Shown here: one piece after another, positions 1 to 4,311 of the stretch
Layout: each line of letters opens with the position of its first letter
How positions within the stretch are numbered: position 1 is the stretch's first letter
NCBI GenBank assembly: GCA_038217425.1
Contig: JBBQPM010000289.1
Span: 1-6,421 of the forward strand
Direction: 5' to 3'
DNA length: 6,421 bases
Source of the DNA: JAIEPT01 sp038217425
GTDB taxonomy: Bacteria; Planctomycetota; Planctomycetia; Gemmatales; Gemmataceae
The notes under the pieces: model-generated
Told to the model about the DNA's origin: nothing
Seen by the model: the letters and a program-made list of their open reading frames with translations, nothing else
The model's database searches: none
Position numbers and translations under genes: made by a program

Positions 1-18
1 CAGCATCCCGTGCGGTTA

Positions 19-46
19 CTCCAGGCGCTTACGCGACCTGGCTCGC
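19..46 (-). repeat. REP-like palindromic repeat, left copy
   Basis: Read on the minus strand this 28-base unit starts GCGAGCCAGG, has the core GCGTAAGCG and ends CCTGGAG. The arms CCAGG and CCTGG pair around the core. It matches the unit at 6386-6413 at 26 of 28 positions, in opposite orientation. The pair at 509-569 shares the GAGCC opening and the GCGT(T/G)AGCG core. Comparable GAGCC...GCGTTAGCG palindromes are, as I recall, dispersed in planctomycete genomes. No transposase is visible nearby. I infer a REP/MITE-like intergenic repeat. Confidence 0.6.
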
Positions 47-168
47 CGATTATGCCGGGACGAGTGCCGGAAACCATTGGCGCGCCCCGGAAGCCGAGCG
101 TTGCTCATTTGCTCTGGAACGATTTCCCGGCTTTTGGTACAGCTGCGGGGAACACGGAGGGTCTACGC

Positions 169-498
169 ATGCGAAACATCCTGGCAATCCTCGGCCTCGG
201 TCTGGTGATCATGGTGGTCGGCGGATATTTCCTCGACTGGTACCACGTCCGCTCGGTCGGACCCTCGGCGGGCCAAAAAGTCATCACCGTCGACTTCAAC
301 AAGGTCAAGGAAGATACCAGCAGCGGCCTCCAAAAGGCGCAGCAAGTATGGAACGGCACGGGCCAGCCGCCGTCAGCGCCAACCGCGCCCCCGGCGTTTC
401 CGGGCACGAATCCGCCGCCAGGCGGCATCACCGTCAACACCAACGACGGCAAGCTCCAAATCAACGTGCCGCCGCCGACGTTTCCGCTGCCCAAGTAA
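169..498 (+). CDS. Small membrane-anchored protein with proline-rich tail, unknown function
   Basis: This encodes 109 residues. One hydrophobic helix spans about residues 3-22 (ILAILGLGLVIMVVGGYF) and would act as an uncleaved membrane anchor. The following segment (about 23-60) is polar, with charged residues around VDFNKVKED. The tail, from about residue 65, is rich in Pro, Gly, Ala and Thr and ends in a PPPTFPLPK motif. The start at 169 is preferred because GGAGG at 156-160 lies 8 bases upstream and the hydrophobic segment then begins at once. An in-frame extension back to base 10 would start inside the repeat at 19-46 and has no comparable ribosome binding site. I recognise no domain. The helix followed by a low-complexity tail suggests a periplasm-facing anchored protein, which is inference. 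The gene converges on the sigma factor gene, with a long palindrome between their stops. Confidence 0.7.
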   Translation: MRNILAILGLGLVIMVVGGYFLDWYHVRSVGPSAGQKVITVDFNKVKEDTSSGLQKAQQVWNGTGQPPSAPTAPPAFPGTNPPPGGITVNTNDGKLQINVPPPTFPLPK

Positions 499-508
499 AT
501 TCCGCATT

Positions 509-569
509 TCCGAGCCGGAAGCGTTAGCGACGATTTTGCGAAGATCGTCGCTCACGCTTCCGGCTCGGA
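509..569. repeat. Head-to-head pair of REP-like units (long palindrome)
   Basis: Two inverted units form an almost perfect palindrome. TCCGAGCCGGAAGCGT (509-524) pairs with ACGCTTCCGGCTCGGA (554-569). AGCGACGAT (526-534) pairs with ATCGTCGCT (544-552). The single mismatch is T525 opposite C553, and the loop is 9 bases (535-543). One arm carries the core GCGTTAGCG; the other, read on the minus strand, carries GCGTGAGCG. The units share the GAGCC opening and core with the repeats at 19-46 and 6386-6413, but their variable arms differ (CGGAAG rather than CAGGTT). Confidence 0.75.
509..569. terminator. Probable bidirectional terminator between convergent genes
   Basis: The palindrome gives a 25-bp stem with one mismatch. 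It lies 11 bases after the stop of the + strand gene (498) and 5 bases before the stop of the - strand sigma gene (574). That placement would block read-through in both directions. There is no clear U-tract on either side, so factor-independent termination is not certain; the stem may instead stabilise transcript 3' ends. Confidence 0.45.
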
Positions 570-573
570 TCAA

Positions 574-1326
574 TCATGCCCGGCGCTTCTGGAGCGCCTT
601 GGCGCAATAGACCTGCAGGCCCAGGTCGATCACTTCTTCCTCAAGGGCTTCCGTCGACGTCGAACCGAGCGACCGGCTGATCTCGTCCAGCAACAGCTCG
701 GTGAACGTATCGCGCGCTCGCTGCAAGATCTTTCTCAAGGCGACTTCGCTGACGGCGTCTTCGTCCGGCGTCGTCCGCGCGAGTTCCGCCACGATTTGCC
801 CGTTCTGCCATTCGGGATGCTCGGTCCGCAATTTCAACGCGCGAAAGTACGGCGGGCCGCCCGGCTTCTCGTAACTTTGCAGGGCGTCCCAGGCGCGGTC
901 CAGCAGCGTCTTGCGCCAGCTTGCGAGGAACTCCTTGTCGGCCTGGGCGTCCTCTGCCGGCGGCGCGGGGGTCTCGTTCGTCTCGTCCAGTTCCTGCACG
1001 GTCCGGCGATACATCTTGTAGCGATATTCGTGGATCAGGTGCAGCACCGCGGTCTTGATGTACTTGCGGAACTTCCCCTTACTCGCGTCGGCCTTGTGGA
1101 AATCGCCGCGAACCATGCGTAGGGCGAATTCCTGAAATAGATCGTCGGCCGCGTCTTGATCCTTGAGCACCCCCAGAAGATAACGGTAGACGGCTTTCTG
1201 GTAGCGCTGGATGAGGGCCGCCTGCGCCTGGACTTCGAGAGTGCAGGCGGGGCCGTGGGCCTGGCCCAGGAGCGTCCAGCAGGTCTCGATGCGGCTAAGT
1301 CGGCTATTGACGACGGCTTCGTCCAT
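574..1326 (-). CDS. ECF-type RNA polymerase sigma factor, planctomycete style
   Basis: This 250-residue protein would direct RNA polymerase to a specific promoter set. Sigma region 2 lies at about residues 37-108 (RYQKAVYRYLLGVLKDQDAA, then DDLFQEFALRMVRGDF, then FRKYIKTAVLHLIHEYRYK). An acidic, proline-containing linker covers about 112-132. Sigma region 4 lies at about 160-216, with the helix EVALRKILQRARDTFTELLL. The N-terminal WTLLGQAHG segment and the region 2 wording resemble sigma factors that in Planctomycetes often neighbour serine/threonine kinase genes (from memory). A C-terminal extension of about 34 residues ends in LGLQVYCAKALQKRRA. The start is supported by AGGAG (plus-strand CTCCT, 1333-1337) 6 bases upstream. 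No anti-sigma factor or kinase gene is in the window; the next gene on the downstream side is convergent. The targets are unknown. The family call is firm; the subfamily is an inference. Confidence 0.88.
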   Translation of the reverse strand: MDEAVVNSRLSRIETCWTLLGQAHGPACTLEVQAQAALIQRYQKAVYRYLLGVLKDQDAADDLFQEFALRMVRGDFHKADASKGKFRKYIKTAVLHLIHEYRYKMYRRTVQELDETNETPAPPAEDAQADKEFLASWRKTLLDRAWDALQSYEKPGGPPYFRALKLRTEHPEWQNGQIVAELARTTPDEDAVSEVALRKILQRARDTFTELLLDEISRSLGSTSTEALEEEVIDLGLQVYCAKALQKRRA

Positions 1327-1356
1327 GGCTTACTCCTGGAGGGAGGGGACAGGATT

Positions 1357-1387
1357 ATTATGCGGAAAAAATGAATTTTGCGGACAA
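1357..1387 (-). promoter_or_regulatory. Candidate promoter of the sigma factor gene
   Basis: On the minus strand, TTGTCC (plus-strand 1382-1387) and CATAAT (plus-strand 1357-1362) resemble -35 and -10 boxes. Their spacing of 19 bases is longer than ideal. The -10 lies 30 bases upstream of the ATG, with the AGGAG ribosome binding site between. The call rests only on consensus similarity. Confidence 0.3.
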
Positions 1388-1412
1388 TGCGGGTTGCACC
1401 TTGGGGAATCGT

Positions 1413-1440
1413 GACCTACGTTTAGTTAGCAAACGAGGTC
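1413..1440. repeat. Inverted repeat (possible operator or upstream hairpin)
   Basis: GACCT (1413-1417) plus CGTTT (1419-1423) pairs with AAACG (1431-1435) plus AGGTC (1436-1440). This makes a 10-bp stem with one bulged A (1418) and a 7-base loop, AGTTAGC. It lies between the divergent sigma factor and DUF4838 genes. It could be a protein-binding dyad for either promoter or the first hairpin of the leader RNA. No function can be assigned. Confidence 0.45.
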
Positions 1441-1501
1441 GTCAGTCTTGGTGACGGCTTTGGAGGCAAGACAAATTCTTGAAGAGCCCCGAGTCACAAC
1501 G

Positions 1502-1615
1502 CCTTTCACCTCGAAAGGGCATACCCGTCGAAAGACGGCGACGCAAAGCCATGGGCCTTCTCCCTCTGGGCCAGTCGCAAGACTGAGGGGAGATGGTTGC
1601 CAGGCTACCGAAGGG
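1502..1615 (+). promoter_or_regulatory. Cyclic di-GMP-I riboswitch aptamer (GEMM)
   Basis: The conserved parts of the GEMM aptamer appear in order. P1 is CCTTTC (1502-1507) with GAAGGG (1610-1615). AAAGGGCATACC (1514-1525) matches the usual GGGCAAACC segment except for one A-to-T change. A CCGTC-GAAA-GACGG hairpin (1525-1538) supplies the GAAA tetraloop. GACGCAAAGCC (1540-1550) is intact. The P3 arm starts near CTTCTCCCTC and is capped by CAGTC-GCAA-GACTG (1572-1585). The tetraloop-receptor side reads ATGGTTGCC (1592-1600), then AGGCTACCG (1602-1610). In Vc2 numbering, G20, A47 and C92 correspond to G1518, A1545 and C1608. G at position 20 favours c-di-GMP over the cGAMP-sensing A20 variants. 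The aptamer begins 264 bases upstream of the DUF4838 start codon, on the same strand, so that gene is the expected target. Confidence 0.9.
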
Positions 1616-1696
1616 TTCGGCTGGCGAAGAGCCCGTCCGTCCCCGGGCGTCTCTAGGAGACGCCTGTCCCGAACTCGGGAACGCCCCTCAACGAGG
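1608..1696 (+). promoter_or_regulatory. Candidate expression platform: overlapping local hairpins
   Basis: CCGAA (1608-1612) with TTCGG (1616-1620) uses bases of the P1 3' strand and cannot coexist with P1. GCCCG (1631-1635) with CGGGC (1644-1648) overlaps the perfect hairpin GGCGTCTC (1646-1653) with GAGACGCC (1657-1664), loop TAG, so only one of those two can form fully. TCCCGA (1667-1672) with TCGGGA (1675-1680) overlaps the long-range arm at 1673-1679. CCTC (1686-1689) with GAGG (1693-1696) is followed by TTTT. The overlaps look like alternative folds of a switch, but which state belongs to bound ligand cannot be told by eye. Confidence 0.45.
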
Positions 1697-1697
1697 T

Positions 1698-1720
1698 TTT
1701 GTCTTGCCTTAGCTTTTTTT
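1698..1720 (+). terminator. Possible conditional terminator: long-range stem arm plus T-tract
   Basis: The 3' arm of the 12-bp long-range stem (1698-1709) is followed, after four bases, by seven T residues (1714-1720). Closing that stem would place a helix just before a U-tract, as in an intrinsic terminator. The stem is only moderately GC-rich and its loop is more than 200 bases, so this is a weak call. The hairpin at 1686-1696 with TTTT is an even weaker alternative. Confidence 0.25.
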
Positions 1721-1732
1721 CTCGCACATGAT

Positions 1733-1764
1733 GCACGAAACATTCCTCTGCGAGGTTTTCGTGC
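1733..1764 (+). promoter_or_regulatory. Hairpin sequestering the ribosome binding site of the DUF4838 gene
   Basis: GCACGAAA (1733-1740) is the exact complement of TTTCGTGC (1757-1764). Inside, CCTC (1745-1748) pairs with GAGG (1752-1755) around the loop TGC. GAGG is the only Shine-Dalgarno-like sequence before the ATG at 1766, 10 bases away, so the folded hairpin hides it and ends two bases before the start codon. This is the geometry of a translational expression platform. CCTC-NNC-GAGGTTTT also occurs at 1686-1700, so the two copies could swap partners. Confidence 0.65.
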
Positions 1765-1765
1765 C

Positions 1766-4288
1766 ATGGTTCGTTGCGCGCTCGTTTCACTTTTGCTGCT
1801 CCCCGTTTCCCTTCATGCCGAAGCCGTGCCGATCGCCCTGGCCAAGGCTGGCGTGTCGCTCCATCCCGTCGTCCACTCGGCGAACGCCTCCGAAGCGACG
1901 AAGTCCGTCGCCAAGGAACTCGCCGACTATCTCGGCCGAATCGCCGGCGCCAAGTTCGAGGTTCGCGTCGGCGACGGATCGACCGGCATCGTCCTGGGGA
2001 CGCTTGCCGAGTTTCCGATCGCCGACTTCCAGGCAGGATTGACGCTGCGCAACACGTATGACGGCAAAGAAGCGTTCGCGCTGCGCAGCGAGGCGAAGCG
2101 TCTATTGCTCGTCGGCGCCAGCGACCTGGGGGCGTCGCATGCCGCGTTTCGGCTGCTCGAGACGCTCGGCTGTCGCTGGTTCTTTCCTGCCGCCGAGTGG
2201 GAATCGATTCCGTCCACGCCGGAACTCACGGTCAAGATCGACGAGATCGACCGCCCGCGCATTCTCGCACGCCGCATCTGGTACGGCTACGGTTCGTTCA
2301 ACGACAAAGGCCATCCGCACGGCGGCACGGCGCTCAAGGATTATGAGAACTGGACGCGGCGCAATCGCATGGCGAGTTCTTTCCGCGTGCAGGCCGGGCA
2401 CGCCTGGCAAACCATCATCAACGATCACAAGGCCCTTTTCGCCCAGCATCCGGAATACCATGCGCTCGTCAAGGGCGTTCGCAAAGGGGAGCAACTCTGC
2501 GTCAGCAACCCGGCCGTGCGCGCGCTGGCGATCGAGTGGGCGCTCAAACGCGCCGCCGCCAATCCCGACCGCGAGATGATCTCGATGGAATGCTCCGACG
2601 GCGGCGGCCATTGCGAATGCGCCGAGTGCGCCAAACTCGGTTCCGTCAGCAATCGCGTCTTCGGCCTGGCCAACGACGTCGCCAAGGTCTTTGCCGAGAA
2701 ACATCCCGGGAAAATGGTCGGCTGTCTCGCGTACAGTTCGCACAGCGAACCGCCGACGTTCGCACTGGAGCCGAACGTTTACGTGCAGCTGACGGCGGGG
2801 TTCATCCGCGGAGCGTATACCTGGGAGCAGCTCATGGAGCTTTGGCCCAAGAAGTGCGCCAACATGGGCTTCTACGAATATTTCTCGGTCTACCTGTGGG
2901 ATTTCGACAAGCTCCCCGGTGGTCGCGGCGCCAACGTGGCGCTGATCCGCGAACGAATCCAGCGGTACGCGAAAGCGGGGGCGACCAGCATCGACGCCGA
3001 GAGCGGCAACAATTGGGGCCCGCATGGCCGAGGCTATTACGTCGCCAACAAGCTGATGTGGAATCCGGACGCGGATGTCGAGACGCTGCTCGCGGACTTT
3101 TACGAACGGGCGTTCGGCCCCGCCGCCCCGGCGCTGCGGCGCTTCTACGAACGGTGGTCGCCCGATTCGGAACCGCTGATTTCGCGCGGGCTCGTGGGCG
3201 AGCTCCATCGCGATTTGCAAGAGGCCGACCGCCTGGCGCGCGATCGCCCCGACGTTCAGGCGCGCCTCGATCACCTCAAACACTACCTGCGGTACAATCA
3301 TCTACGCTGGCTGTACGACCACACTCCGGACAAGGCTCGGCAGAAGGAACTCGCGCTGGAAATCTTGACGCACTGCTACCGGACGCGTTACGAGTACATG
3401 ACGCACTGGACGGCGCAGATGACGACCTTCGCCGGCGACGCCGCCAAGAAGTTCGACGAACCGACCTGGGCGCGGGGCGGGCCGGGGAAGAAGCCGTACC
3501 AGGTGGCGACGCCGATCTCCAAAGAGGAGACGGCGCGCTGGTTCCAGGAAGGCCTGGACTACTTTCAGCCGACGCCGGTCAAGGAGTTGGCGTTCGAGCG
3601 CAAGGATCTTGTGCCGGTCGCGCTCGAGGAAGCGAAGGGCCTGAAGCTTGTGCCGACGAGCCGGGCGTTTCAGGGTGTGAAGACGTACGCGGTGCACAGC
3701 GGCAAGGGGGAGCCGATACGCGTGGAGATCGTGCCGGGGGTGATTGCGGGGTATCGCGACCGCGCCGACGCGAAGTTTGCGCTGAAAGACGCGGGGGGCA
3801 AGGTCGTCGCTGAAGGGAGCCTGAAGCTCGACGGCGAGAAGCACCCGTTGGCGCTGAACGTGCCGGCCGCGGGGACGTATTTTTTCGAGTGCGTCGACTC
3901 GGGCGCCGGCTGGCGATTGACGGCGCCGGCGGAGCAGTGGTTGACGCTTCTGCCCAAGCGCGGGCAGCCGTTCGTGTCGCTCGGACAGCAACCGCGCAGC
4001 TTCTTTTACGTCCCCAAAGCAACGACGACGCTCCACTACTTCTGGCGCGGCGGACCTCACAAAGTGCTGGGCCCCGACGGCAAGATTTTGCAAGACGTGA
4101 AGGTGAGCGACGAAATCGTGAGCGTCCCCGTGCCGCCGGGACTGGACGGCCGGTGCTGGAGTTTTTCGCAGACGAACGTCGGTCAGGTGTGGTTGCTGAA
4201 CGCGCCGAATTGCCTGTCGGCGTCGCCGGCGGCGCTGCTGTTGCCGCGAACGTTGGCCGAGCGCGACGGGCTTCTGGCTCGGCCGTGA
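1766..4288 (+). CDS. Secreted DUF4838 glycosidase-like protein
   Basis: The product has 840 residues. Residues 1-20 (ALVSLLLLPVSLHAEA after the Arg-containing start) form a signal peptide, so the protein acts outside the cytoplasm. Residues about 20-165 resemble the GH20-like N-terminal alpha/beta domain (GIVLGT, then LLLVGASDLGASHAAFRLLE, then LGCRWFFP). Residues about 169-520 match the DUF4838 barrel, including SDGGGHCECAECAKLG at 277-292 with Cys 283, 285 and 288, YEYFSVYLWDFDKLPGG near 370-386 and DAESGNNWG at 410-418. Asp410 or Glu412 could be catalytic, which is inference. Residues about 630-800 look beta-rich, perhaps a carbohydrate-binding or structural domain. DUF4838 proteins are regarded as probable carbohydrate-active enzymes; the substrate is unknown. 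The start at 1766 is chosen because the signal peptide begins there, GAGG lies 10 bases upstream, and an in-frame start at 1448 would translate the riboswitch. The gene is probably controlled by c-di-GMP through its leader. Confidence 0.88.
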   Translation: MVRCALVSLLLLPVSLHAEAVPIALAKAGVSLHPVVHSANASEATKSVAKELADYLGRIAGAKFEVRVGDGSTGIVLGTLAEFPIADFQAGLTLRNTYDGKEAFALRSEAKRLLLVGASDLGASHAAFRLLETLGCRWFFPAAEWESIPSTPELTVKIDEIDRPRILARRIWYGYGSFNDKGHPHGGTALKDYENWTRRNRMASSFRVQAGHAWQTIINDHKALFAQHPEYHALVKGVRKGEQLCVSNPAVRALAIEWALKRAAANPDREMISMECSDGGGHCECAECAKLGSVSNRVFGLANDVAKVFAEKHPGKMVGCLAYSSHSEPPTFALEPNVYVQLTAGFIRGAYTWEQLMELWPKKCANMGFYEYFSVYLWDFDKLPGGRGANVALIRERIQRYAKAGATSIDAESGNNWGPHGRGYYVANKLMWNPDADVETLLADFYERAFGPAAPALRRFYERWSPDSEPLISRGLVGELHRDLQEADRLARDRPDVQARLDHLKHYLRYNHLRWLYDHTPDKARQKELALEILTHCYRTRYEYMTHWTAQMTTFAGDAAKKFDEPTWARGGPGKKPYQVATPISKEETARWFQEGLDYFQPTPVKELAFERKDLVPVALEEAKGLKLVPTSRAFQGVKTYAVHSGKGEPIRVEIVPGVIAGYRDRADAKFALKDAGGKVVAEGSLKLDGEKHPLALNVPAAGTYFFECVDSGAGWRLTAPAEQWLTLLPKRGQPFVSLGQQPRSFFYVPKATTTLHYFWRGGPHKVLGPDGKILQDVKVSDEIVSVPVPPGLDGRCWSFSQTNVGQVWLLNAPNCLSASPAALLLPRTLAERDGLLARP

Positions 4289-4311
4289 CGACGACGGCAA
4301 AACGGTTTCGC

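Larger units (their letters stand above)
1464..1709 (+). other. Long-range RNA stems enclosing the riboswitch
   Basis: AGGCAAGACAAA (1464-1475) is the exact reverse complement of TTTGTCTTGCCT (1698-1709), a 12-bp helix with no mismatch across about 220 bases. Inside it, CCCGAGT (1488-1494) exactly complements ACTCGGG (1673-1679). Both pairings nest in order outside aptamer helix P1 (1502-1507 with 1610-1615). They could therefore all form at once and make the leader one closed domain. The inner 7-bp helix competes with the local hairpin at 1667-1680. I do not recognise these outer helices as part of any described c-di-GMP riboswitch. The pairing is seen in the sequence; its function is inferred. 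Confidence 0.5.
1327..1765 (+). other. 439-base regulatory region between divergent genes
   Basis: No convincing gene lies here. An open frame runs through from 1448 into the DUF4838 gene, but it translates conserved riboswitch sequence into low-quality peptide and is not real. The first part (1327-1412) holds the sigma factor's ribosome binding site and candidate promoter. A hairpin at 1413-1440 follows. From about 1464 on, the sequence is almost continuous RNA secondary structure: a riboswitch aptamer, local hairpins, a long-range closing stem, a T-tract and an SD hairpin. I found no convincing promoter for the plus-strand transcript. It should lie upstream of 1464, since the first structural arm starts there. 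TTGCAC (1394-1399) and TACGTT (1417-1422) are correctly spaced but match the consensus poorly. Confidence 0.7.

Noticed and set aside
111..135. Possible sigma-54 promoter around CTGGAACGATTTCCCGG
   Set aside because: The TGGAACG part is suggestive, but no GC element sits at the required 10-base distance after GG.
10..168. In-frame upstream extension of the small membrane protein (53 extra residues)
   Set aside because: It starts within the REP-like repeat, lacks a ribosome binding site, and GGAGG at 156-160 fits the start at 169.
1502..1615. cGAMP-type (GEMM-Ib) variant of the riboswitch
   Set aside because: The position equivalent to Vc2 G20 is G (1518), whereas the cGAMP-sensing variants usually have A there.
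1448..1765. In-frame upstream extension of the DUF4838 protein (106 extra residues)
   Set aside because: It translates the conserved riboswitch and its hairpins, has no ribosome binding site, and would put the clear signal peptide in the middle of the protein.
2536..3813. Plus-strand 425-residue open frame within the DUF4838 gene
   Set aside because: It is extremely Arg-rich, has no recognisable motif, and lies wholly inside a real gene in another frame.
4289..4311. Terminator between the convergent DUF4838 and AnmK genes
   Set aside because: CGGCA and TGCCG can pair across 4295-4323, but the loop is large, there is no T-run, and the arm lies in the AnmK coding end.
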